Positions 1 to 7,286 of a stretch of 8,945 nt of DNA are shown piece after piece. The stretch is from contig JBBRPS010000423.1 in the NCBI GenBank assembly GCA_038227745.1, forward strand, positions 1 to 8,945, in the 5' to 3' direction. The notes under the pieces are model-generated. The model made no database searches. It was given only the letters and a program-made list of their open reading frames with translations, and was not told where the DNA came from. The stretch comes from DASPXY01 sp038227745. Lineage in GTDB: Bacteria; Planctomycetota; Planctomycetia; Gemmatales; Gemmataceae. Position numbers and translations under genes: made by a program. How positions within the stretch are numbered: position 1 is the stretch's first letter; every line of letters begins with the position of its first letter.

Positions 1-254
1 CCGGGTGACGCAGCGTCTTCCACAGATGTTCCGCAGAGGCCGCCGCAGGGCGGGGGCGTCCGGATTGCGCGCCGGGCAGTGCCGAGGCGCCCGCGCAGCT
101 GCGCTGCCCGGCGCCTGCCACGGCGGTTCCTCAACCCTGCCTCTTCGAGCCGCCGCTGGCATTCGCGAAACTTCCCATGTAGACTGAGGTTGAATTTGGG
201 GTCCCCGACTCGCCCCCGCAAGCTCGTTCCCCGCCTCGCCGAGAAAGAGACGAC
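1..254. other. Upstream non-coding or unresolved stretch
   Basis: I see no convincing gene here. A TGA at 6-8 could be the stop of an upstream gene read in that frame, but only one codon of it lies in the window, so this cannot be tested. Short open frames in this stretch are Arg/Ala-rich and look like GC-driven noise. An in-frame TAG at 180-182 closes the frame of the following gene, so that gene cannot start further upstream than this point. The last 75 bases are less GC-extreme and probably contain the promoter and leader of the 255-4016 gene. TAGACT at 180-185 is a possible -10 box, but no good -35 box lies at the usual distance. Confidence 0.5.
69..114. repeat. GC-rich inverted repeat (11-bp stem)
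   Basis: The arm GCGCCGGGCAG at 69-79 is perfectly complementary to CTGCCCGGCGC at 104-114. The 24-base loop contains most of a perfect 12-bp palindrome, GCGCAGCTGCGC at 93-104, which shares its last base with the right arm. The element could be the transcript end of a gene lying to the left, but no T-run follows it, so an intrinsic terminator is not supported. In DNA this GC-rich, an 11-bp stem may also arise by chance. Confidence 0.35.
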
Positions 255-3200
255 ATGGCACCCCGCCACGCTGCCGCACCGCTGGTCTGCCTCGCGCTCT
301 CTCTCCTCGGCCCCGCCGCCGCCGGCGCCGCCGACTGGCCCGTCTGGCGTTACGACGCGCGCCGCAGCGCCGCCTCGCCACAGGCTCTGCCCGCACAACT
401 CCACCTGCACTGGGTCCGCGAGTACCCGCCCCTCAGGCCCGCCTGGCCCGATCAGTCGAAGATGCAGTTCGACGCCGCGTACGAGCCGGTCGTCGCCGGC
501 AAGCTCCTGTTCGTCGGCTCGTCGCGCACCGACAGCGTCACCGCCCTCGACACCGCCACCGGCGTCGAGAAGTGGCGCTTCTTCGCCGACGGGCCGGTGC
601 GCTTCGCGCCCGCGGCGTGGGAGGGCCGCGTCTACTTCGTCGCCGACGATGGCCACCTCTACTGCCTCGACGCCGCCGGCGGCAAGCTCCTGTGGAAGTT
701 CCGCGGCGGCCCGGCCGACCGGCGCGTCCTTGGCAACGACCGACTGATCGCCGCCTGGCCGGCGCGCGGCGCCCCGGTCGTCCACGACGGCAAGGTCTAC
801 TTCGGCGCGGGCATCTGGCCGTTCATGGGCATCTTCCTGCACGCCCTCGACGCCCGCACCGGCGCGGCCGTCTGGACCAGTGACGGCGATGGCTCGCGCT
901 ACATGAAGCAGCCGCACAATACCGACTCGTTCGCGGGCGTGGCGCCGCAAGGGCCGCTGGTGGTGAGCGACGGGCGGCTGCTGGTCCCGGGCGGCCGGTC
1001 GGTGCCGGCGTGCTACGACCTGAAGACGGGCAAGCTGCTGCGCTACCAACTCGGGGAGAACGGCAAGCGCGGCGGCGGCTCGGCGGTCGCGGCGGTGGGG
1101 CCGTACTTCTTCAACGGCGGCGCCGCCTTTGACGCCGTCACGGAAAAGTTCCTCGCCCCCTTTGGCGAGCTGGTGGCCTTGACCGACGACACGGCCTGCA
1201 CCTGGTCCGCCGGCGCCTGCCGCGCTTACGACCTGAAGAAGTCGGGCGTGCAGGACGAGGAGACGGTGGACCGCAAGGGCGAGAAGAAGAAGGCCGCGAA
1301 GTGGAAGGCCCATGAGCTGGGCTCGTGCAAGACCGCGAAGGCCGAGGCGTTGATCCGGGCCGGCGACCGCCTGTACGTCGGCGCCGCGGGCCTGGTGTTC
1401 GCGCTCGACTTGCCGCTGAAGGAGGGGGCCGAGCCGTCGTGGCAGGCGGCGGTGGAGGGTACGCCCGTCAGCCTGGTCGCGGCCGACGACCGGCTGTTCG
1501 TCGTCACGCGCGAGGGCCGCATCTACTGTTTCGGGGCAGACAAGGTCGAGCCGGTCACGCACCGGCGGGCGCCGGTCCCCGTCGGGCCTGCCGGCGAGTG
1601 GGCCGCGCGGACGAAGGCCATCCTCGACACCACTGGCGTGCGTGACGGCTACTGCGTCGCCTGGGGCGCTGGCAGCGGCGGCCTGGTCACTGAGTTGGTG
1701 CGGCAGAGCAATCTGCACGTGCTCGTTGTCGAGCTCGATCCGCGCAAGGTGGACGACCTGCGCGCCCGCCTGGTCGCGGCGGATCTGTACGGCACGCGCG
1801 CCAGTGTCCATGCCGGCGACCCGCTCACGTTCCCGCTGCCGGCCTACCTCGCGAGTCTGATGGTCAGCGAGGGCACGCACGCGGCCGGCATCGAGCCGAA
1901 CGCGGCGTTCCTCAAGAAGGCGTTCCGGGCGCTGCGGCCTTACGGCGGCGTCGCGTGCCTGGCGCTGGAGCCCGGCCGTCGCAAGGACTTCGCCCGCGCC
2001 GTCGCCGACGCCGGCCTGGCCAATGCGAAGCTGGGCGAGTGGGGCGGCGGTGTGCTGCTGACGCGCGAGGGGGCGCTGCCGGGTTCGGCGGACTGGACGC
2101 ACGAGCACGCCGACGCCGCCAACACGCGCGTCTCGAAAGACAGCATCGTCAAGGCGCCGCTCGGCCTGCTCTGGTTCGGCGGCCCGCCGCACGACGGCGT
2201 CCTGCCGCGCCACGGCCACGGTCCGCAGCCGCAGGTGTGCGAGGGCCGGCTGTTCATCGAAGGGGCGGACATGCTGCGGGCGGTGGACGTCTACACCGGC
2301 CGGCTGCTGTGGCAGGTGCGACTGCCCGGCGTCGGCGCCTTCTACAACAACACCACCCACCAGCCCGGCGCCAACTCCAGCGGCAGCAACTACGTCTCGA
2401 CGCGCGACGGCATCTACGTCGTTCACGGCAAGTCGTGCCTGCGCCTCGATCCGGCCACCGGCGCGAAGACGGCCGAGTTCAAGCTGCCGCCCGTGGACGG
2501 GACGAAGGAGCCGCCGCGCTGGGGTTACCTCAACGTCCACGAGTCCTACCTCTTCGGCGGCGCCGACCCGCTGTTCGACCCCAAGCTGGTGGTCATCGAC
2601 CCCAAAGGGGGCGACGATGACGCGGGCGGGGGCAAGAAGAAGGAGAGCGCGCTGAGCAAGGCGCTCAAGGCGCTGCGGCTGCTCAACGACAACCTCTCGT
2701 CGAGCAAGCAGCTCGTGGTGATGAACCGCCACACCGGCAAGGTGGCGTGGACGGCGAAGGCGCGCAGCGGTTTCCGGCACAACGCGATCTGCGTCGGCGG
2801 CGGCCGCGTCTACTGCATCGACCGCCTGTCGGGGCCGCAGCTGTCGCGGCTGAAGCGGCGCGGCGAGGAGCCGAAGGTGCCGGCGCGCCTGGTCGCCTTC
2901 GACCTGCACACCGGCGAGGAGGCCTGGTCCACCGAGGACGACGTCTTCGGCACCTGGCTAAGCTACTCGGCGAAGCACGACGTGCTGGTCGAGGCGGGCC
3001 GCGTGGCGCGCGACACGATCCTCGACGAGCCGAAGGGGATGCGCGCCTACCAGGCGGGCGGCGGCAAGGTGCTGTGGTATCACAAGACCTACGCCGGCCC
3101 GGCGATGATCCACGGCGACTTCATCCTCAAGGACCAGAGCGCGTGCCACCTCCTCACCGGCGAGCCACGGCTGCGGTCCGACCCGCTGACGGGCGAGAAG

Positions 3201-4016
3201 GTGCCGTGGGCGTGGGTGCGCAACTACGGCTGCAACACGCCGATGGCGTCGGAGCACCTGCTGACTTTTCGCTCGGGGGCGGCGGGCTACTTCGACCTGT
3301 GCGGGGACAGCGGCACCGGCAACTTCGGCGGCTTCCGCTCCAGCTGCACCAACAACCTCGTCGTCGCGGGCGGCATCCTGACGGCGCCGGAGTACACGCG
3401 CACCTGCACCTGCGCCTACCAGAACCAGGCGTCGCTGGCGCTGGTCCACGACCCCGAGGCGGAGATGTGGACCTCGTTCGGGACGACGGAGGTGAAGGGG
3501 ACGATCAGGCGGCTCGGCATCAACCTCGGCGCCCCCGGCGACCGCAAGGACGGCGAGACGCTGTGGCTGGAGTACCCGAGCGTGGGCGGCAAGTCGCCGG
3601 CGGTGCCGGTCAAGGTGGCGCCGGTCGGCGTGGAGTGGTTCCGCCGTCACGAGTCGGCGGTGCGCGGCGGCGCCGGGCCGAAGTGGGTGGCGGCGTCGGG
3701 CGCTAAGGGCGTCGAGGCGGTCTACGTCTCGCTGTCGCCGCGGCCGGTGAAGTTGACGTACACGGTCCGCCTGCACTTCCTGGAGCCGGAGAACCTGGAA
3801 GCCGGGCAGCGCGTCTTCAGCGTGGCGCTGCAGGGCAAGGAGGTGCTCAAGGACTTCGACGTGGTGCGCGAGGCCGGCGGGCCGCTGCGGTCGGTGGTGA
3901 AGGAGTTCCACGGCGTGCCGGTCACGTCGAGCCTGACGGTGACGCTGCGGCCGTCGGCGACGGCGTCGGTGCGGGCCGCGGTGCTGTGCGGGATTGAAGT
4001 GCGGGCGGAAGAGTGA
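255..4016 (+). CDS. Secreted PQQ-like beta-propeller protein with methyltransferase-like insert and malectin-like C-terminus
   Basis: This encodes 1253 residues. Residues 1-26 form a signal peptide (hydrophobic core, Ala-rich cleavage region), and the mature start DWPVWRYDARR resembles the DWPxWRG start of secreted planctomycete PQQ-repeat proteins. Residues 75-430 hold propeller blades, visible as ALDTATGVEKW (97-107), CLDAAGGKLLW (137-147) and ALDARTGAAVW (197-207). Residues 450-605 look like a class I SAM-methyltransferase fold, with GAGSGG at 471-476, the acidic pair E493/D495 and HAGD at 519-522. Blades resume at about 610-1050. Conserved-looking cysteines are C1031, C1051 and C1053. Residues 1080-1250 look malectin-like (LGINLGAPGDR, LWLEYPSVGG, YTVRLHF, GQRVFSV, CGIEV). 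Two Lys-rich insertions (336-352, 783-803) are probably surface loops. The ATG is chosen because an in-frame stop lies at 180-182 and the signal peptide follows directly; the Shine-Dalgarno is weak (AAAGAG). It likely acts outside the inner membrane in polymer or carbohydrate binding. PQQ cofactor binding and methyltransferase activity are not established, and BamB is only a fold relative. Confidence 0.9.
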   Translation: MAPRHAAAPLVCLALSLLGPAAAGAADWPVWRYDARRSAASPQALPAQLHLHWVREYPPLRPAWPDQSKMQFDAAYEPVVAGKLLFVGSSRTDSVTALDTATGVEKWRFFADGPVRFAPAAWEGRVYFVADDGHLYCLDAAGGKLLWKFRGGPADRRVLGNDRLIAAWPARGAPVVHDGKVYFGAGIWPFMGIFLHALDARTGAAVWTSDGDGSRYMKQPHNTDSFAGVAPQGPLVVSDGRLLVPGGRSVPACYDLKTGKLLRYQLGENGKRGGGSAVAAVGPYFFNGGAAFDAVTEKFLAPFGELVALTDDTACTWSAGACRAYDLKKSGVQDEETVDRKGEKKKAAKWKAHELGSCKTAKAEALIRAGDRLYVGAAGLVFALDLPLKEGAEPSWQAAVEGTPVSLVAADDRLFVVTREGRIYCFGADKVEPVTHRRAPVPVGPAGEWAARTKAILDTTGVRDGYCVAWGAGSGGLVTELVRQSNLHVLVVELDPRKVDDLRARLVAADLYGTRASVHAGDPLTFPLPAYLASLMVSEGTHAAGIEPNAAFLKKAFRALRPYGGVACLALEPGRRKDFARAVADAGLANAKLGEWGGGVLLTREGALPGSADWTHEHADAANTRVSKDSIVKAPLGLLWFGGPPHDGVLPRHGHGPQPQVCEGRLFIEGADMLRAVDVYTGRLLWQVRLPGVGAFYNNTTHQPGANSSGSNYVSTRDGIYVVHGKSCLRLDPATGAKTAEFKLPPVDGTKEPPRWGYLNVHESYLFGGADPLFDPKLVVIDPKGGDDDAGGGKKKESALSKALKALRLLNDNLSSSKQLVVMNRHTGKVAWTAKARSGFRHNAICVGGGRVYCIDRLSGPQLSRLKRRGEEPKVPARLVAFDLHTGEEAWSTEDDVFGTWLSYSAKHDVLVEAGRVARDTILDEPKGMRAYQAGGGKVLWYHKTYAGPAMIHGDFILKDQSACHLLTGEPRLRSDPLTGEKVPWAWVRNYGCNTPMASEHLLTFRSGAAGYFDLCGDSGTGNFGGFRSSCTNNLVVAGGILTAPEYTRTCTCAYQNQASLALVHDPEAEMWTSFGTTEVKGTIRRLGINLGAPGDRKDGETLWLEYPSVGGKSPAVPVKVAPVGVEWFRRHESAVRGGAGPKWVAASGAKGVEAVYVSLSPRPVKLTYTVRLHFLEPENLEAGQRVFSVALQGKEVLKDFDVVREAGGPLRSVVKEFHGVPVTSSLTVTLRPSATASVRAAVLCGIEVRAEE

Positions 4017-4021
4017 TGCGG

Positions 4022-4027
4022 TACAAT
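4022..4027 (+). promoter_or_regulatory. Possible -10 box for the downstream operon
   Basis: TACAAT, five bases after the stop of the previous gene, is a good match to a sigma-70 -10 hexamer in otherwise very GC-rich DNA. The nearest -35-like sequence, TTGAAG at 3994-3999, is 22 bases upstream, which is too far for a standard spacer. If used, the promoter would place the whole 4046-4150 palindrome in the 5' leader of the 4211 gene. The call rests on the motif alone. Confidence 0.3.
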
Positions 4028-4045
4028 GCAGCCTGGTGAGGACGA

Positions 4046-4150
4046 CTTTGGAGTGCGGCGCTCGGCGCCGCTTTCCCTTTCTTTCTTTAGCCTCTGACCA
4101 GCGGGAAAGAAAAAGAAAGCGAAAGCGGCGCCGAGCGCCGCACTCCAAAG
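4046..4150. repeat. 105-bp nested palindrome (MITE- or REP-like candidate)
   Basis: The left arm 4046-4075 and the right arm 4121-4150 are perfect 30-bp inverted repeats starting CTTTGGAGTG and ending CACTCCAAAG. Each arm contains its own hairpin: GCGGCGC, a TCG loop and GCGCCGC at 4055-4071, with the mirror copy at 4125-4141. The 45-base centre has a pyrimidine-rich left part (CTTT repeats, about 4078-4088) facing a purine-rich right part (GGGAAAGAAAAAGAAAG), so pairing continues imperfectly inward. No target-site duplication is evident at the immediate flanks, and no T-run follows it. It contains no protein gene. A non-autonomous mobile element or a dispersed palindromic repeat is likeliest, and a structured leader or transcription-attenuating hairpin is an alternative. 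Confidence 0.85.
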
Positions 4151-4194
4151 CCGCCCTGGCTGCACGCGATTCGGAGAGGGAACAGAGGCCGCAC

Positions 4195-4200
4195 GAGGAG
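4195..4200 (+). promoter_or_regulatory. Ribosome binding site deciding a GTG start
   Basis: GAGGAG lies 10 bases before the GTG at 4211. It supports GTG as initiator, and the GTG is followed at once by a basic-hydrophobic signal sequence (MRRYLLLPLAVILLL). The spacing is slightly long but acceptable. Confidence 0.6.
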
Positions 4201-4210
4201 TCTTCGGGCC

Positions 4211-5317
4211 GTGAGACGCTACTTGTTGTTGCCCCTGGCGGTCATCTTGCTCTTGACCGCCGATCAAGCGCTGGCGTGCAACGTCCCGGTCTTCCGCTAC
4301 GCCCTGGAGCGCTGGCCCGCCGACTCGTTCGAGGTCTTCGTCTTCCACCGCGGCCCGCTCGCGCCCGCCGACAAGGCCCTCTGCGACACCCTGGCAAAGT
4401 ACGCCGAAACCGCCCCCGCCGTCGCCAACTACACCTTCGACCGCATCGACCTCGACCGCAAGCCGGATAAAGAGATGGCGCAGCTCTTCGACGCTCAGAA
4501 GGTCAAGGGCCTGCCGCTGCTGGTCGTGCGCTACCCCGGCATCACCGGCATCAAGGAGAATGCCTGGGCGGGACGGCTGAGCCTGGAAGCGGTGAAGAGC
4601 CTGCTCGATTCGCCGGCGCGGCGCGCGGTCGTGCGCCGTATCGTCTCCGGTGACTCCGCGGTGTGGCTCCTCCTCGAAAGCGGCAACCGCGACAGGGACG
4701 AGGCGGCGGCGAAGTTGCTGCAGGGTGAGCTGGCGAAGTTGCAGAAGACGCTCAAGCTGCCCGAGTTGACCGCCGACCCGGAGGACAAGCTCTCGGCGAA
4801 GGGGCCAGCATTGCAGCTCGCGTTCTCGATGGTCCGCGTCTCGCGTACCGACCCCGCCGAGAAGATGCTGGTGGAGATGCTGCTGCACCTGGAACCCGAT
4901 CTGCGAGCGCCAAAGTATGCGTCCGAGCCGATGGCGTTCGCGGTCTTCGGTCGCGGTCGCGCCCTGCCGCCGCTGATCGGCAAGGGCATCACGCCGGAGA
5001 ACCTCAGCGGCGACGCCCGCTTCCTGATCGGTCCCTGCACCTGCAAGGTCAAGGAGCAGAACCCCGGCGTCGATCTGCTCGTCGTCGCCGACTGGGAAGC
5101 CCCCGCGGCGCGGCAACCTGTGCTGACCTTCCCGACCGGACAGAGTTCCTCCACTGTTGCGCCGCCCACCGCCGCGGCGCCGCCTTCCGAAGGGAGCGTG
5201 CTGCTGCTGCGGAACCTGCTGCTGGCGGCGGGGAGCGGCGTGGTGCTCGTGGGGGCGCTGACCTTCCTCGTCATGCGTAAGGGGGCAGGCCCGTCCAGGA
5301 AAGACCTCCCCGTTTAG
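4211..5317 (+). CDS. Membrane-anchored thioredoxin-like protein of unknown function, first gene of the ABC operon
   Basis: This encodes 368 residues from a GTG start. Residues 1-22 are a signal peptide ending ALA just before C23. The site resembles a lipobox but is poor (Q at -4, A at -3), so lipoprotein processing is uncertain. Residues 24-135 look like a divergent thioredoxin-like fold: strand EVFVFHRGPL, then GLPLLVVRYPG (100-110) in the place of the usual cis-Pro region, with no CxxC active site. Residues 146-295 may be a second domain of similar type (AVWLLLESGN, MAFAVFGRGRALPPL) ending in GPCTCKV, a C276-x-C278 motif. A Pro/Thr/Ser-rich linker (about 302-327) leads to one membrane helix (about 336-354) and a short basic tail. 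Topology should be outside-facing with a C-terminal anchor. The permease gene follows after 12 bp, so a joint role with the ABC system is likely. I recognise no named family; a redox or metal-handling partner is inference from the fold and cysteines. Confidence 0.85.
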   Translation: MRRYLLLPLAVILLLTADQALACNVPVFRYALERWPADSFEVFVFHRGPLAPADKALCDTLAKYAETAPAVANYTFDRIDLDRKPDKEMAQLFDAQKVKGLPLLVVRYPGITGIKENAWAGRLSLEAVKSLLDSPARRAVVRRIVSGDSAVWLLLESGNRDRDEAAAKLLQGELAKLQKTLKLPELTADPEDKLSAKGPALQLAFSMVRVSRTDPAEKMLVEMLLHLEPDLRAPKYASEPMAFAVFGRGRALPPLIGKGITPENLSGDARFLIGPCTCKVKEQNPGVDLLVVADWEAPAARQPVLTFPTGQSSSTVAPPTAAAPPSEGSVLLLRNLLLAAGSGVVLVGALTFLVMRKGAGPSRKDLPV

Positions 5318-5329
5318 AACGAGGCCGCG

Positions 5330-6601
5330 ATGAGCGTCTGGCGCCTGGTATTCCGCGAGATCCGCTACCGCAAACTCAGCTTCGGCCTGGCCGTCCTGTC
5401 GGTGCTGGCGGCCGTGGCGTGCCTCGTCGCCGTCCTGACCCTGCTGCGCCTGCACGATCGCCGCTCCGAGGAGCTGGTCGCCGCCCGCGCGGCCGAGGCC
5501 CGCGCCACGGGCCGCAAGCTCGAGGACGACTACCGGAAGATCATGCTCCACCTGAGCTTCAACATCGAGATCTTCCCGAAGGGCCAGAACCGCGACTTCT
5601 TCGCCGCCAACTACGCCGCGCTCACCATGCCGGAGGAGTACGCCGACCGCCTGGGCCAGTCGCGCGTCGTTACGGTCAACCACCTGCAGCCGAGCCTGCG
5701 CCAGCGCGTCACCTGGGAGGAGCGCAAACGCACGATCCTCCTGGAGGGCGCCCGGTCCGAGGTGCCCGTCGCCGGCCAGAAAGCCAAGAAGCCGCTGCTC
5801 CAGCTCATCGGCCCCGGCGGGATGCTCGTGGGCTACGAATTGCACGCGAGCATGGGGCTCAAACGAGGAGAAAAGGTATCCTTATTGGGAAAGTCGTTCA
5901 CGGTGCAGGGGCTGCTTCCGGCGACAGGCGACGAGAAGGACGTCACGGTGCGCGTCAACCTCGCCGAGGCGCAGGAGCTGCTCGAGAAGCCCGGGCGGAT
6001 CAACGGCATCTTCGCCCTGGAGTGCAACTGCGCCGCGCCGGACCGTCTGGGCGACGTGCGCAAGGAGATCGAGCGCATCCTGCCCGGCACGCAGGTGATC
6101 GAGAAGACGACGCAGGCGCTGACGCGCGCCGAGGCGCGCAACCGCGCCGCCGCCGAGGCCCGTGCCGCCATCGAGCGGCAGAAGCAGGCGCGGGCCGAGC
6201 TGCGCGGCGAGCGCGAGCGCTTCGCGGCCCTGCTGGTGCCGCTGGTGGTGCTCGTCTGCACGGTCGGCGTCGGCTTGCTGGCGTTCGCGAACGCGCGCGA
6301 GCGCGCCGGCGAGGTCGGCATCCTGCGGGCGCTGGGCGTCGGCTCGCTGCGCATCTTCGGGCTGTTCCTGGTGCGAGCAGTTTTGGCCGGGCTGCTGGGT
6401 GCCCTGCTCGGCTACGGCGCCGGGTTGGGCGCGGGCCTGCTGTGGGGCGAGGAGCCGGCCGGCGCCGCGGCCGCGGCCTTCGAGGCGCCGCTGCTGCTGT
6501 GGGTGGTGCTGGCGGCGCCGGTGCTGTGCGCGCTGGCCAGCTGGGTGCCGGCGCTGCTGGCAGCGCGGCAGGACCCGGCGGTCGTGCTGCGCGAGGGGTG
6601 A
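5330..6601 (+). CDS. FtsX/MacB/LolE-type ABC transporter permease
   Basis: This encodes 423 residues in the four-helix layout of type VII ABC permeases. TM1 is at about 17-40, a large extracytoplasmic domain at 41-298, TM2 at about 301-320, TM3 at about 342-372 and TM4 at about 388-412. Between TM2 and TM3 lies the typical cytoplasmic segment ERAGEVGILRALG (324-336), which couples to the ATPase, and the C-terminus QDPAVVLREG (414-423) is the family ending. The external domain has MacB-like strands (LKRGEKVSLLGKSFTVQGLL) and an unusual C232-N-C234. A long charged Ala-rich helix (about 262-298) leads into TM2 like the MacB stalk. GAGG at 5321-5324 is a well-placed Shine-Dalgarno. Relatives release lipoproteins, export drugs or peptides, or transmit ATP-driven motion to the envelope; substrate import is not their known mode. 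A single permease gene suggests a homodimer. Codons at 5861-5890 are unusually AT-rich. Confidence 0.93.
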   Translation: MSVWRLVFREIRYRKLSFGLAVLSVLAAVACLVAVLTLLRLHDRRSEELVAARAAEARATGRKLEDDYRKIMLHLSFNIEIFPKGQNRDFFAANYAALTMPEEYADRLGQSRVVTVNHLQPSLRQRVTWEERKRTILLEGARSEVPVAGQKAKKPLLQLIGPGGMLVGYELHASMGLKRGEKVSLLGKSFTVQGLLPATGDEKDVTVRVNLAEAQELLEKPGRINGIFALECNCAAPDRLGDVRKEIERILPGTQVIEKTTQALTRAEARNRAAAEARAAIERQKQARAELRGERERFAALLVPLVVLVCTVGVGLLAFANARERAGEVGILRALGVGSLRIFGLFLVRAVLAGLLGALLGYGAGLGAGLLWGEEPAGAAAAAFEAPLLLWVVLAAPVLCALASWVPALLAARQDPAVVLREG

Positions 6602-6608
6602 GCCGTCC

Positions 6609-7282
<674 letters not shown>

Positions 7283-7286
<4 letters not shown>

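Noticed and set aside
1..187. A small 60-residue gene starting with ATG or GTG at the left edge
   Set aside because: The product is Arg/Ala-rich without motifs or a convincing ribosome binding site and crosses the 69-114 hairpin, so it is likely noise.
255..4016. Calling the first gene BamB or a PQQ-dependent dehydrogenase
   Set aside because: The propeller repeats are shared by many proteins. At 1253 residues, with a methyltransferase-like insert and malectin-like tail, it is unlike BamB, and I see no dehydrogenase active-site pattern.
2958..4148. A 396-codon open frame on the minus strand
   Set aside because: It is antisense to the 3' part of the PQQ-repeat gene, His/Arg-rich and without motifs, and its start falls inside the palindrome.
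4046..4150. The palindrome as a Rho-independent terminator of the first gene
   Set aside because: No T-run follows either stem, the central loop is 45 bases, and arms of 30 bp with nested hairpins are not typical. A transcription effect remains possible but is not supported as an intrinsic terminator.
3722..5845. A 707-codon open frame on the minus strand
   Set aside because: It runs antisense across the ends of two plus-strand genes and the palindrome. Its product is Arg/Gln/Leu/Val-rich without recognisable motifs, as expected for the shadow frame of GC-rich coding DNA. The plus-strand genes have clear domains.
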